Notes: generated by a model from the letters alone, not told the origin. A stretch of DNA of 37,989 bases from Bacteroidota bacterium (GCA_017860275.1 JAFNAQ010000014.1:1-37989), one strand, 5' to 3'. Shown: positions 23,058-32,478, numbered from the stretch's first letter. Made by a program: numbers and translations.

Positions 23058-24233
23058 CTATTGAATTATTAATTTTTTGGAAATATTGATTGTTTCGTTT
23101 TGAACAGAAACATTATAAACACCTTTTTCATAACCCCTAACATCAATCACTAGCTTCATATCCCCAACATTAAGTGTATAATTATAAATAACCTTTCCAA
23201 CTAAATCCATAATCCTAACCTCTGCCTTAGACTTTAAACCCTCAATCTCTAATACTGCTTGATCACTTGTTGGATTCGGATAAATCTTAACAAAAGTACT
23301 ATTGTCATTAATGTCATTTAAGCCTACTAGTTGAATACATGTATCTATACTAGCTTCAGAATAGCAATATATATTGCTGCGGATATTTACACCACTAAAC
23401 TTGTAGCAATAATTTGTCGAGCCTATGATGGTATCTAAAAAATTATTTGTTGTAGAACGTCCAATAATACTATCATTACGATATATATTATAGTAAGAAG
23501 AATTTCCTTGCCATGAAATCAATAGATTATTACCTATTATTTGAAAAGTAGGAAAATAAGGAACATCAGGAACATCAACCACTCTAAGATATAAACAATC
23601 AATACTATCGCATCCAGTATTATTTGTATAATTATGATAATACAATCCCTCAGAATTAATTAATGTATCCACAAAGAAAAAGCTTTCTCCATTACAAATT
23701 AATCCTAAGCTATTAGTTGTTATTGGCAAAGAGGGTTGAATATTAGTAAAATCATCCCACTCATTTGAAGCTCTATATAATGAATCAGAGCCACAAGGAA
23801 CAAAAATATCAATAGTATCTCTAACCACAAGAAATGCTTCCGACAAAACTACCGGAGGGATATGAGAATAGGAATAAATTGAATTCAAACCATAACAACC
23901 AGTAAAAGCACCCGAGCCGATTGAATCAATAGTACTTGGTAATACTATCGAAGACATGATTTCACAACCATAAAAAGCATTTCTACTTATTGATGTAACG
24001 GCATAATCCTGAGAATTAAAAAATACATAAGCAGGTATTTTTATAGTATCCTTATAAGTATTAAGATAATAGAAACAATTAATCCCCCTATATGTTACTT
24101 CAACACTATTTGGAGAAGTAATATTGTAGTAAATGGTATCTCCATCGCTGTTTACCGAGGAAAAATCTTGGGCATAAATTATTGGGCATAAACCCAAAAG
24201 AAATAAATAAAAAACCAGTAAAGACTTTTTCAT
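23058..24233 (-). CDS. Secreted BspA-like leucine-rich-repeat protein with T9SS sorting domain
   Basis: Read from the ATG at 24233 (391 residues), it begins with a signal peptide (MKKSLLVFYLFLLGLCPIIYAQ). A longer open frame upstream is rejected because it adds a hydrophobic stretch ahead of this signal. Residues ~30-135 have BspA/LRR_5-type repeats (VTSISRNAFYGCEIMSSIVL, IDSIGSGAFTGCYGLNSIY). A middle region follows with fibronectin-like segments (PYFPTFQIIGNNLLISWQGN). The last ~75 residues form a type A T9SS C-terminal domain: VKIYPNPTSDQAVLEIEGL, MDLVGKVIYNY, GYEKGVYNVSV, KKLIIQ. It is thus exported through the type IX system and anchored or released at the surface. Ligand unknown. Confidence 0.88.
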   Translation of the reverse strand: MKKSLLVFYLFLLGLCPIIYAQDFSSVNSDGDTIYYNITSPNSVEVTYRGINCFYYLNTYKDTIKIPAYVFFNSQDYAVTSISRNAFYGCEIMSSIVLPSTIDSIGSGAFTGCYGLNSIYSYSHIPPVVLSEAFLVVRDTIDIFVPCGSDSLYRASNEWDDFTNIQPSLPITTNSLGLICNGESFFFVDTLINSEGLYYHNYTNNTGCDSIDCLYLRVVDVPDVPYFPTFQIIGNNLLISWQGNSSYYNIYRNDSIIGRSTTNNFLDTIIGSTNYCYKFSGVNIRSNIYCYSEASIDTCIQLVGLNDINDNSTFVKIYPNPTSDQAVLEIEGLKSKAEVRIMDLVGKVIYNYTLNVGDMKLVIDVRGYEKGVYNVSVQNETINISKKLIIQ

Positions 24234-24310
24234 AAGCATAGATTTTAAAATGTATAGAACAAAATAATAAGCACTAAGAAATATTTTCAAATATCTAAAC
24301 ATAAAAAAAC

Positions 24311-24373
24311 GTAAAAAGTAAGTAAAAAGTAAGTAAAACAAAAAGGCTACCTTTTGGGTAGCCTTTTTTAGTT
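24311..24373 (-). terminator. Terminator of the M3 peptidase gene, next to a short tandem repeat
   Basis: Stem aaaaggctacc (24341-24351) with ggtagcctttt (24357-24367), five-base loop, A and T runs on both sides, so it can work in both directions. It lies about 27 bases past the minus-strand peptidase gene. Beside it, 24311-24338 holds two and a half copies of gtaaaaagtaa. Confidence 0.88.
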
Positions 24374-24393
24374 TATTTGATTTTGGATTGGGA

Positions 24394-26526
24394 TTATTTT
24401 ATAAATCCTGATCTTTTTAGTAATGCATCATTTGTTGGTTCTTGTCCACGGAATGCTTTGTAAAGTTCCATTGGGTGTTTCTTACCTCCTTGTGAAAGGA
24501 TGTTTTTACGGAACGATGTAGCTACTTCTTTGTTGAAGATACCTCTTGCTTTGAACACTGAGAATGCATCTGCATCAAGAACTTCAGCCCATTTGTAACC
24601 ATAGTAACCTGAAGCGTAACCACCTGAGAAAATATGTCCAAATTGTGTTGACATTACAGAACCAGCAACTATTGGTAATAATTCTGCTTTTGAGCTATTC
24701 CTTCTTTCTATTGTTTCAACATCTCCACTTACTGGTGCTGTAATATTATGCCATCCCATATCAACTAAGCCTAAGTATAATTGACGAGCAGATGTATAAC
24801 CTTGAAGATATTTCTCGCTATCGATTATCTTTTGCACTAATTCTTGAGGTATTTTTTCACCAGTTTTGTAGTGTACTGCAAACATATCTAAGAATTCTTT
24901 TTCTGTTGCAAAGTTTTCCATAAATTGTGATGGTAACTCAACGAAGTCTCTGTAAACAGAAGTTCCAGCAACACTTTCGTATGTACATTCTGATGATAAG
25001 CCATGAAGAACGTGACCAAATTCATGCAAGAATGTGTTATATTCATCGAAAGTAAGCAAAGAAGGTTCAGTCTTTGTTGGTTTTGTGAAGTTACAAACCA
25101 TTTGGATAAGAGGACGAATATCTTCACCATCTACAACTTTTTGTTCTCTGAACGATGTCATCCAAGCACCTGAACGTTTGCTAGCTCTAGGGAAGAAGTC
25201 CATATAGATAATACCCATAAATTTATTCTTAGCCTTGTCCTTAACTTCGTAAACAGTTACATCTGGGTGATATTTTTCGATAGTAGTGTTTTCAGTAAAC
25301 TCATAACCATATAATTTTTCTGCAAGAGCAAAGATTCCATTTCTAACTTTTTCTAGTTGGAAATATGGTTTTGTCATCTCAGGAGAGATAGAGTATTTTT
25401 CATTTTTAAGTTTTTCTGACCAATAAGAAAAGTCCCAACGTTGAAGAGCATCTTCGTTAAATCCTTTTGATTTAGCATAGTCGGTAACTTGTTTTAGGTC
25501 ATTCTTTGCAAAAGGCATAGATGCATCTAAAAGGTTATTGATAAAACCTAAAACCTTAGTAGGGTTTTCTGCCATACGGTCTGTTAATACATATTCAGAA
25601 TATGATTTATAACCTAGAAGTTGAGCCATTCTAAGACGAAGGTTAGCTATCTTGATAACATTATCCTTATTATCATTAGCGTTATTGTTATTTCCCTTTG
25701 TGTTAGATGCCATCCATATTTGTTTTCTTAGTTCTCTGTTTTCAGAATAAGTAATAAATGGAATATAGCTTGGATAATCTAAAGTGAAAACCCATCCCTT
25801 AACCTTACGAGCCTTAGCAGTCTCAGCTGCTGCATCGATAGCATATTTTGGTAAACCAACTAAATCTTTTTTGTTTGTAAGAACTAATGAATAAGCATTG
25901 TTTTCAGCTAAGTTATTCTTGTTATATTTCAAAGATAGAAGAGATAATTCTTGAGATATTTTTTTATACTCTTCTTTTGCACCGCCTTGAAGTAAAGCTC
26001 CGTTTTTGATAAAACCTTTATAAGTCTTGTCTAAAACCATTCTTTGTTCAGCAGTCAATGCAATATCGTCTCTCATATCATAAACCTGTTTTACTTTTGC
26101 AAATAATTCAGGGTTCATATTTAGGTCGTTTGAATATGAAGTTAAGTCTGGAGTAATATCTTCTGCTATTTTTTGTAACTCATCGGATGTGTTTGATTCG
26201 TTTATATTAAAAAATACTCCCGTTACTCTACTTAATAAACCACCTGCTCTTTCCAAAGCAATAATAGTGTTCTCGAAAGTTGGTGTTGCTCTGTTAACGA
26301 TGATAGCATTCACATCTTTTTTAGCCTCCTCTAAGGCATACATAATTGCTGGTTTGTAATGCTCATTCTTAATTGAATTAAAAGGAGCTGTTTGATAAGG
26401 AGTGTTCCAAGACTTAACCAATGGGTTTGTAGCCTTAATTTGAGCAGCCTCCTCTGGCTTCATCTGAGCCACTAAAATTGTTGAAAAAGCTGTCATAACC
26501 AATGTAAATAAAGTTAATTTGTTCAT
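24394..26526 (-). CDS. dcp: M3-family peptidyl-dipeptidase / oligopeptidase with signal peptide
   Basis: This zinc metallopeptidase cuts dipeptides from the C-terminus of peptides or cleaves short oligopeptides. The 710-residue protein has a signal peptide (MNKLTLFTLVMTAFSTILVA, then QM), a helical N-terminal half, and the HEFGH zinc motif at 501-505 in NTFLHEFGHVLHGL. The third zinc ligand is probably in the following Glu-containing helix, and QFGHIFSGGYASGYYGYKW is the substrate-binding region. The signal peptide puts it in the periplasm, unlike cytoplasmic E. coli Dcp. Strong promoter upstream and terminator downstream mean it is transcribed alone. Dcp against oligopeptidase A is the only doubt. 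Confidence 0.9.
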   Translation of the reverse strand: MNKLTLFTLVMTAFSTILVAQMKPEEAAQIKATNPLVKSWNTPYQTAPFNSIKNEHYKPAIMYALEEAKKDVNAIIVNRATPTFENTIIALERAGGLLSRVTGVFFNINESNTSDELQKIAEDITPDLTSYSNDLNMNPELFAKVKQVYDMRDDIALTAEQRMVLDKTYKGFIKNGALLQGGAKEEYKKISQELSLLSLKYNKNNLAENNAYSLVLTNKKDLVGLPKYAIDAAAETAKARKVKGWVFTLDYPSYIPFITYSENRELRKQIWMASNTKGNNNNANDNKDNVIKIANLRLRMAQLLGYKSYSEYVLTDRMAENPTKVLGFINNLLDASMPFAKNDLKQVTDYAKSKGFNEDALQRWDFSYWSEKLKNEKYSISPEMTKPYFQLEKVRNGIFALAEKLYGYEFTENTTIEKYHPDVTVYEVKDKAKNKFMGIIYMDFFPRASKRSGAWMTSFREQKVVDGEDIRPLIQMVCNFTKPTKTEPSLLTFDEYNTFLHEFGHVLHGLSSECTYESVAGTSVYRDFVELPSQFMENFATEKEFLDMFAVHYKTGEKIPQELVQKIIDSEKYLQGYTSARQLYLGLVDMGWHNITAPVSGDVETIERRNSSKAELLPIVAGSVMSTQFGHIFSGGYASGYYGYKWAEVLDADAFSVFKARGIFNKEVATSFRKNILSQGGKKHPMELYKAFRGQEPTNDALLKRSGFIK

Positions 26527-26604
26527 TTGATATTATTATAATTTGTTCTTTTGTACTTTAAGGTCTTTAATATGCTAGTTGTGATTGTTAAAAAAGACAA
26601 GCTG

Positions 26605-26635
26605 CAAAGATAAAATATTTATTTTACTAGACAAA
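26605..26635 (-). promoter_or_regulatory. Promoter of the M3 peptidase gene
   Basis: Minus strand TTTG (26632-26635), 19 bases, TATCTTTG (26605-26612): a full consensus match about 80 bases before the start codon. Confidence 0.75.
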
Positions 26636-26683
26636 AAATAGAGCATATAGGGCTAAGTTTTTTATCCTTTGAACAAAATGTTT

Positions 26684-26691
26684 TATCTTTG
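26684..26691 (+). promoter_or_regulatory. Promoter box of fabD
   Basis: TATCTTTG, 36 bases before the fabD ATG. The expected TTTG 19-21 bases upstream is only T-rich DNA (around 26660-26663), so the assignment rests on the downstream box. Confidence 0.5.
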
Positions 26692-26727
26692 CATCTTGAT
26701 ATTTTTATTCATTAATATTAAATAGAT

Positions 26728-27609
26728 ATGAAAAAAGCTTACGTGTTCCCTGGACAAGGGGCTCAATTTGTTGGTATGGGCAAAGAACTATACGACAATA
26801 ATACTCAAGCAAAAGAAATGTTTGAAAAGGCTAACGATATATTAGGCTTCCGTATAACCGACCTTATGTTTAATGGTACAGACGAAGACCTTCGTCAAAC
26901 TAAGGTTACTCAACCAGCTATCTTCCTTCACTCTGTAATACTTGCTCATTCTTTAGGAGAAGGCTTCACACCAGATATGGTTGCAGGTCACTCTCTTGGT
27001 GAATTCTCAGCACTTGTTGCTGCAAAAGCTATGAGCTTTGAAGATGGACTAAGACTTGTTGCTGCTCGTGCAAATGCAATGCAAAAGGCATGTGAGGCAG
27101 AACCATCAACAATGGCTGCTGTTCTTGGCTTAGATGACGCTAAGGTAGAAGAAGTTTGTGCCGCAATCGAAGGTGAGGTTGTTGTTCCAGCAAACTATAA
27201 CTGCCCAGGACAATTAGTAATCTCTGGTTCTATAAAAGGAATTGAGACAGCTTGTGAAAATCTAAAAGCTGCTGGGGCAAAGAGAGCTCTTCCTTTAAAG
27301 GTTGGTGGCGCTTTCCACTCTCCTCTTATGATGCCAGCTCAAGAAGAACTTGCTGCTGCAATAAAGAATACTAAATTCAACACACCTATATGCCCTGTTT
27401 ACCAAAATGTAAACGCTAAACCAATGACAGACCCTGAAGAAATAAAATTAAACCTTATTGAACAATTGACTGCTCCTGTTCGTTGGACTCAAATTGCTGA
27501 GGCAATGGTTAACGATGGTGCAACAATATTTACTGAGGTTGGTCCAGGAACAGTGCTTCAAGGATTAATCAAAAAAGTAAAAGCTGACGGAGAATTTTAT
27601 TCTGCATAA
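26728..27609 (+). CDS. fabD: Malonyl-CoA:ACP transacylase
   Basis: FabD loads malonate onto acyl carrier protein for fatty acid synthesis. This 293-residue protein starts KKAYVFPGQGAQFVGMG, has the nucleophile GHSLGEFSAL with Ser89 and the catalytic His197 in GGAFHSPLM, and ends with TEVGPGTVLQGL. Length is slightly below the E. coli enzyme but complete. A similar AHSLGE at residues 73-78 is a chance echo, not a second active site. The nitroreductase follows after 10 bases. Confidence 0.94.
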   Translation: MKKAYVFPGQGAQFVGMGKELYDNNTQAKEMFEKANDILGFRITDLMFNGTDEDLRQTKVTQPAIFLHSVILAHSLGEGFTPDMVAGHSLGEFSALVAAKAMSFEDGLRLVAARANAMQKACEAEPSTMAAVLGLDDAKVEEVCAAIEGEVVVPANYNCPGQLVISGSIKGIETACENLKAAGAKRALPLKVGGAFHSPLMMPAQEELAAAIKNTKFNTPICPVYQNVNAKPMTDPEEIKLNLIEQLTAPVRWTQIAEAMVNDGATIFTEVGPGTVLQGLIKKVKADGEFYSA

Positions 27610-27619
27610 TAAAATATAA

Positions 27620-28153
27620 ATGGATTTTTTCACTCTTATCAATAAAAGACAAAGCGACAGAAAGTTTTCTTCCAAACCAATAGAAGAAGATAAATTAATG
27701 CGATGTATTGAGGCTGCAAGAATTTCTCCTTCGGCTTGCAATGCACAACCTTGGACCTTTGTTGTTGTTGATGATGTATCAAAAAAAGAAAAAGTTGCAA
27801 AATGTGCTGTAAGCCTAGTAATGAATAAATTTGTTACCCAGGCTCCAGTTATTATTGCAATTGTATTGGAAAAACCAAATCTAACTTCAAAGATAGGCTC
27901 TGTTGTAAAAGACAAAGAATATCCTTTAATAGATATTGGTATTGCTGCAAATCAGTTTTGCCTTCAAGCCTCTGAGTTAGACTTAGGTACATGTATTATT
28001 GGGTGGTTTGACGAAAAAGAAGTCAAGGCACAATTAAATATACCTGATAACAAGAGAGTGCCACTACTAATTGCAGTTGGATACTCCGAAGCAAACCAAA
28101 GAACAAAAATCCGTAAACCATTAGAAAAAATGTATAGACGCAATTCTTATTAA
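27620..28153 (+). CDS. Nitroreductase-family flavoprotein
   Basis: This 177-residue protein has the FMN-dependent nitroreductase fold pattern: INKRQSDRKFSSKPIEEDKL at the N-terminus (Arg contacts FMN phosphate), ARISPSACNAQPWTFVVV at about 34-51, GIAANQFCLQASELDLGTCIIGWF around 101-125, and VPLLIAVGYSE before the C-terminus. It probably reduces a quinone, nitro or enone substrate with NAD(P)H; specificity cannot be read. Likely expressed with fabD and perhaps gcvP. A small hairpin (28162-28177) without a T run follows the gene. Confidence 0.87.
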   Translation: MDFFTLINKRQSDRKFSSKPIEEDKLMRCIEAARISPSACNAQPWTFVVVDDVSKKEKVAKCAVSLVMNKFVTQAPVIIAIVLEKPNLTSKIGSVVKDKEYPLIDIGIAANQFCLQASELDLGTCIIGWFDEKEVKAQLNIPDNKRVPLLIAVGYSEANQRTKIRKPLEKMYRRNSY

Positions 28154-28208
28154 AGGATTGCGTTCTTTCGTAAGAACATATTAGATTTAAAAACAAATAA
28201 ATAATTAA

Positions 28209-31061
28209 ATGATAACAAATAATTTCGCTCCAAGACATAACGGACCTCAAGATGAAGATGTCCAAAAAATGCTAAAAGTTATTGGACTTAACTCTATCGA
28301 TGAAGTTGTTGATAAAACAATTCCTGCTTCAATTAGAATGAAGACTCCTTTAAACCTTGAAAATGGCATGAATGAGTTTGAATACCTTAACCATATGAAG
28401 GCTCTTGCAAGCAAGAACAAAATCTATACTTCATTTATTGGTATGGGATATTATAACACCATCACTCCTGCTGTTTTACAAAGAAACATTCTTGAAAACC
28501 CAGGTTGGTATACATCTTATACTCCTTACCAAGCAGAGATTTCTCAAGGTAGACTAGAAGCTCTTTTCACATTCCAAACTCTTATCACAGATATGACAGG
28601 AATGGCTCTAGCAAATGCTTCTATGTTAGATGAGGCTACATCGGCTGCTGAAAGTATGTTAATGTTCTTTGGCTCTCGTTCAAGAGAACAAGTAAAAAAT
28701 AATGTAGTAAAATTCTTCGTTGCAGAAGATTTATTCCCTCAAACAATAAGCGTTATCAATACAAGAGCTCTTCCAAGAGGAATTGAAATTGTTATAGGTA
28801 ACCCTGATAATTTTGAGTTTGACTCTTCTTTCTTCGGAGCAATAATCCAATACTCAAACGCTCATGGTTTAGTTAGAGATTTCTCTGGCTTTATGGCTAA
28901 GGCTAAAGCAAACAAGATTTATGTTTCTGTTGTTGCAGACCTATTATCTTTAGCTCTCTTAGAAGCTCCTGGTGCTTGGGGTGCTGATGCTGTTTGCGGA
29001 ACAACTCAACGTTTTGGTTGTCCAATGGGCTATGGTGGTCCTCACGCAGGATACTTTGCTTGTACAGACGAGTTCAAGAGAAGCATCCCTGGACGTATTA
29101 TTGGTAGAACAGTAGACGCTCAAGGCAATGAGGCTTATCGTTTAGCTCTTCAAACTCGTGAACAACACATAAAGAGAGAAAAAGCTACTTCAAATATATG
29201 TACTGCATCTGCAATGGTTGCAATCGTTGCAGGACAATATGCTGCTTGGCATGGTCATAATGGTATTAAAGCCATTGCTCAAGATATTAACTGCCACGCA
29301 GGATTACTTGCTAAAGAAGGTGGAAAATATGGTTTCAAACAATTAAACCAAAATTATTTCGATACAGTTAAGTTTGAAACTCCAGAAGGAATTTCTGCTG
29401 AGCAAGTATGCGCTGAGGCTGTTAAGAACAAAATGAACTTCAACCTAATAGATGCTAAGCATTTTTCAATAAGTGTTGACGAAACAACAACAAAAGAAAA
29501 TGCAGAAACAATACTAACAATATTCGCAAACCTTGCTGGAAAGAATTTTGAAGCAGGCGTATGTAAGGGCGATTGCGGAAAAGGTTCAATACCTACTTCT
29601 TTAGAAAGAAAAACAGGCTTCCTTTCTCATGAGTCATTCAATAAGTATCATAGCGAAACAGAGATGATGCGTTATTTAAAGAAATTGGAAGTAAAAGACC
29701 TTTCTCTAAACAGAGCAATGATTCCACTTGGAAGCTGCACAATGAAGCTTAACGCTGCAATGGAAATGATTCCTTTCACATGGCCTGAGTTCTGCTCAAT
29801 ACACCCATTTGTTCCAAAAGACCAAGCAGAGGGTTATTTAGAGATGATAGAAGATATGGATAGAATTCTTTCTGTTGTTACAGGATTCGAAAAAATGTCT
29901 CTTCAACCAAACTCTGGTGCTGCTGGAGAATATGCAGGATTAATGACAATACGTAACTACCAAATAAAAAATGGTATGGAAAACCGTAAGATATGTTTAA
30001 TCCCTTCTTCTGCTCACGGAACAAATCCTGCTTCTGCTGCAATGGCAGGTATGGATATTATTGTTGTTAAGGCAACAGACCACGGTGAAATAGATATTGA
30101 AGACCTAAGACAAAAAGCTGAGGCTAACAAAGATAACCTATCATGTTTAATGATAACCTATCCTTCTACTCACGGAGTATTTGAAGAGGCTATCCTTGAA
30201 ATCATTAAGATTATCCACGATAATGGTGGTTTAGTATATATGGATGGTGCTAATATGAATGCTCAAGTAGGGTTAACAAGCCCTGGATATATGGGTGCTG
30301 ATGTTTGTCACTTAAACCTACATAAGACCTTCGCAATGCCTCATGGTGGTGGTGGTCCTGGTGTTGGACCAATAGGTGTAACAAAACAATTAGTAGACTT
30401 CCTTCCTTCTCATTCTGAGGTTGAAGTAGGTGGTAAGTTTGGTTCAGCAGTTGCTGCATCTCCTTATGGCTCTGCTCAATTATTGGTAATCACTTATGGT
30501 TACCTAAAGATGTTAGGTGGAGATGGAATGACTGAGGCTACAAAATATGCAATCCTAAATGCAAACTATATGAAGACTCGTCTAAGCGAGGCTTATGATA
30601 TTCTTTATGTAGGAAAACAAGGAATGGTAGCTCACGAAATGATATTAGATTGTAATTCATTCTCTCTATCTTCAGGCATTCAATGTGGAGACGTTGCAAA
30701 ACGTTTAATGGACTATGGCTTCCATGCTCCAACGGTTGCCTTCCCTGTTCATGGCACTCTTATGGTTGAGCCAACAGAGAGCGAACCACTAGAGGAAATG
30801 GATCGTCTATGCGATGCACTTATCAAGATTCGTCAAGAAATTCGTGATATTGAAGAAGGCAAGGCAGACAAGGCAAACAACCTAATAAAGAATGCACCAC
30901 ATACAATGCAAGTTATTTGTGCAGACACTTGGGACAAACCATACTCTCGTCAAGAGGCTGCTTTCCCACTTCCTCATGATGACAAATACTGGCCTTCATG
31001 TGGAAAGGTAGATGATGCCTTTGGCGACAGAAACCTAGTTTGTTGTTGGATACAAGAATAA
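28209..31061 (+). CDS. gcvP: Glycine dehydrogenase (decarboxylating), P protein
   Basis: The P protein decarboxylates glycine with PLP and passes the aminomethyl group to lipoyl-GcvH. At 950 residues it is the fused single-chain form (GcvPA plus GcvPB). The N-terminal half has FIGMGYYNTITPAVLQRN, and the C-terminal half has the PLP lysine K706 in NLHKTFAMPHGGGGPG, followed by VGPIGV. The gcvT and gcvH genes are not in this window. It follows the nitroreductase by 55 bases and ends at a strong terminator. Confidence 0.96.
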   Translation: MITNNFAPRHNGPQDEDVQKMLKVIGLNSIDEVVDKTIPASIRMKTPLNLENGMNEFEYLNHMKALASKNKIYTSFIGMGYYNTITPAVLQRNILENPGWYTSYTPYQAEISQGRLEALFTFQTLITDMTGMALANASMLDEATSAAESMLMFFGSRSREQVKNNVVKFFVAEDLFPQTISVINTRALPRGIEIVIGNPDNFEFDSSFFGAIIQYSNAHGLVRDFSGFMAKAKANKIYVSVVADLLSLALLEAPGAWGADAVCGTTQRFGCPMGYGGPHAGYFACTDEFKRSIPGRIIGRTVDAQGNEAYRLALQTREQHIKREKATSNICTASAMVAIVAGQYAAWHGHNGIKAIAQDINCHAGLLAKEGGKYGFKQLNQNYFDTVKFETPEGISAEQVCAEAVKNKMNFNLIDAKHFSISVDETTTKENAETILTIFANLAGKNFEAGVCKGDCGKGSIPTSLERKTGFLSHESFNKYHSETEMMRYLKKLEVKDLSLNRAMIPLGSCTMKLNAAMEMIPFTWPEFCSIHPFVPKDQAEGYLEMIEDMDRILSVVTGFEKMSLQPNSGAAGEYAGLMTIRNYQIKNGMENRKICLIPSSAHGTNPASAAMAGMDIIVVKATDHGEIDIEDLRQKAEANKDNLSCLMITYPSTHGVFEEAILEIIKIIHDNGGLVYMDGANMNAQVGLTSPGYMGADVCHLNLHKTFAMPHGGGGPGVGPIGVTKQLVDFLPSHSEVEVGGKFGSAVAASPYGSAQLLVITYGYLKMLGGDGMTEATKYAILNANYMKTRLSEAYDILYVGKQGMVAHEMILDCNSFSLSSGIQCGDVAKRLMDYGFHAPTVAFPVHGTLMVEPTESEPLEEMDRLCDALIKIRQEIRDIEEGKADKANNLIKNAPHTMQVICADTWDKPYSRQEAAFPLPHDDKYWPSCGKVDDAFGDRNLVCCWIQE

Positions 31062-31094
31062 ATTTCCTACCAAGAATAAACAAATTCTTAAAGC

Positions 31095-31132
31095 AGGCTA
31101 TCTCAAAATAAAAGAGATAGCCTCTTTTTTTT
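31095..31132 (+). terminator. Intrinsic terminator of gcvP
   Basis: Perfect 10-bp stem aggctatctc (31095-31104) with gagatagcct (31114-31123), then a run of eight T residues (31125-31132). Confidence 0.93.
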
Positions 31133-31143
31133 ATATAAAATAT

Positions 31144-31174
31144 TTTGCCATATCAGTATTATTATATAATTTTA
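31144..31174 (+). promoter_or_regulatory. Promoter of the outer-membrane-type protein/amidase pair
   Basis: TTTG (31144-31147), 19 bases, TAATTTTA (31167-31174), one mismatch from the consensus, 41 bases before the ATG at 31216. Confidence 0.6.
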
Positions 31175-31215
31175 CACCAAATTTACAGCTAAACAATATT
31201 AAATAAAGAAAGATT

Positions 31216-31767
31216 ATGAAGAAAATTTTAATTTCAATGCTTTGCCTTTTGGTATCCCTTATCTCTTTTTCACAAGAAAAACATCTAATTGAAGGGAATA
31301 TTAATATTATCAACCAATCAGGTAATAACACTAAAACTATCACAGGATATGGATTAACAGCAGGGTATTATTACAAAACAAAGTTAGGCTATATTGGACT
31401 TTCTACAACTTATGAATTTTCTGATATTTCAACTATAAATAAGAGTATATATCTAAAACCAACTATAATGCCTTGTTATACAATTACAGATAGACTTAGA
31501 TATACTCCAAAACTATATGTTGCTTTTGGCTATGGTACTACACAATCAGATAATTACTATATTGGAATACAACGTTTTTTAAATTATGGAGCTGGTATCA
31601 ATCCATTTGTATTTGATTTCAAAATCTTTAAAAACCTAGCAGTGAGTTTTGAGTTTGGGCAATTTGGATTTACAATGATTGAAAACACGTCTAATGATAA
31701 CAGAGTCAATTTATTAGAGGTAAATCTCTTTGATAATGTCAAGGGAGGAATTAGACTAATATTCTAA
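31216..31767 (+). CDS. Small outer-membrane beta-barrel-type protein
   Basis: This 183-residue protein has a signal peptide (MKKILISMLCLLVSLISFSQ). The rest alternates aromatic and polar residues in strands (GYGLTAGYYYKTKLGYIGLS, RYTPKLYVAFGYGTT, FGQFGFTMI) and ends GGIRLIF with a terminal Phe, as in outer-membrane barrels assembled by BAM. About eight strands could be drawn. No specific family is recognised; transport or structural roles are equally possible. The next gene starts one base after its stop codon. Confidence 0.68.
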   Translation: MKKILISMLCLLVSLISFSQEKHLIEGNINIINQSGNNTKTITGYGLTAGYYYKTKLGYIGLSTTYEFSDISTINKSIYLKPTIMPCYTITDRLRYTPKLYVAFGYGTTQSDNYYIGIQRFLNYGAGINPFVFDFKIFKNLAVSFEFGQFGFTMIENTSNDNRVNLLEVNLFDNVKGGIRLIF

Positions 31768-31768
31768 G

Positions 31769-32407
31769 GTGAAGGCTCTTCGACTTGCTTTTCTATTATT
31801 TACATTAAACCTAATAGGTTGTGCTAGTGGTGAATTTGCTCTACAAAGTGGAGATTTATTATTCCAAGCAAACCCACCCTCCGAAAAGACAAAGGCAATA
31901 AAAGGAGCAGGAAAAGGATATAATGGCTTAGAGTTCTCTCATGTAGGCATTGTGGATATTCAAGGCATAGACACTATAGTAATTGAGGCAACAACACAAG
32001 GTGTAAGGTCAATTCCTATAGCAATATTTCTAAAAAAATCCGACAAAATAAAGGGCAAGCCCTATGTCTTTGTAGGAAGGCTATTACCAAAATATCATTA
32101 TCTAATTCCCTCTTCAATCGAGAGAGCGAAGAAAGAAATTGGGAAAGTCTACGACTCGGTATTCTTACCCAACAATTACGCCTTATACTGCACGGAACTA
32201 GTCTATGAAAGCTATAGAGATAAGGACAACAAACCAATATTCGAAAGCAAGCCAATGAGCTTTAAGGACAAAAAAACAGGCAAATATTATCAAGTATGGA
32301 TTGACTTCTACAATAAAGTAGGAATACCAATACCCGAAGGCATAATAGGAACCAATCCCAACGACATGTCGAACTCCAAGGCAATAAAGTGCTATAAATA
32401 TTTTTAG
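31769..32407 (+). CDS. YiiX/YebB-like permuted NlpC/P60 amidase lipoprotein
   Basis: This 212-residue protein has a lipoprotein signal (LNLIGC, C18) and the circularly permuted papain-like plan of YiiX-type proteins: LQSGDLLFQ at 25-33, FSHVGIV with His58, VIEAT with Glu73, and YCTELVYESY with Cys141, a credible catalytic set. Relatives cleave peptidoglycan amide or lipid/acyl bonds; the substrate here is unknown. The start is GTG at 31769, one base past the previous stop, chosen because it gives the signal peptide and no ATG does. The tight junction suggests coupled translation with the barrel-type protein. Confidence 0.82.
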   Translation: MKALRLAFLLFTLNLIGCASGEFALQSGDLLFQANPPSEKTKAIKGAGKGYNGLEFSHVGIVDIQGIDTIVIEATTQGVRSIPIAIFLKKSDKIKGKPYVFVGRLLPKYHYLIPSSIERAKKEIGKVYDSVFLPNNYALYCTELVYESYRDKDNKPIFESKPMSFKDKKTGKYYQVWIDFYNKVGIPIPEGIIGTNPNDMSNSKAIKCYKYF

Positions 32408-32426
32408 TGTCTATATCTATATAAAA

Positions 32427-32460
32427 AAAGCGACAAATCTTTCGAAATGTCGCTTTATTT
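32427..32460. terminator. Bidirectional terminator between amidase gene and rplS
   Basis: Stem aaagcgaca (32427-32435) with tgtcgcttt (32448-32456), A run before and T-rich DNA after. It lies between convergent gene ends (32407 plus, 32479 minus). Confidence 0.88.
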
Positions 32461-32478
32461 TTATTTTGAGGAGAAATA

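Noticed and set aside
24234-24341. Upstream extension of the T9SS-domain protein
   Set aside because: It adds 36 residues of aromatic and hydrophobic sequence ahead of a clear signal peptide starting at 24233.
26944-26961. Second GHSLGE-like motif (AHSLGE) in FabD
   Set aside because: Only the later GHSLGEFSAL has the proper spacing to the catalytic His; the first is a chance echo.
28162-28177. Hairpin gttct/agaac between the nitroreductase and gcvP
   Set aside because: Only a 5-bp stem with no T run; not a convincing terminator, and no glycine riboswitch motifs are present.
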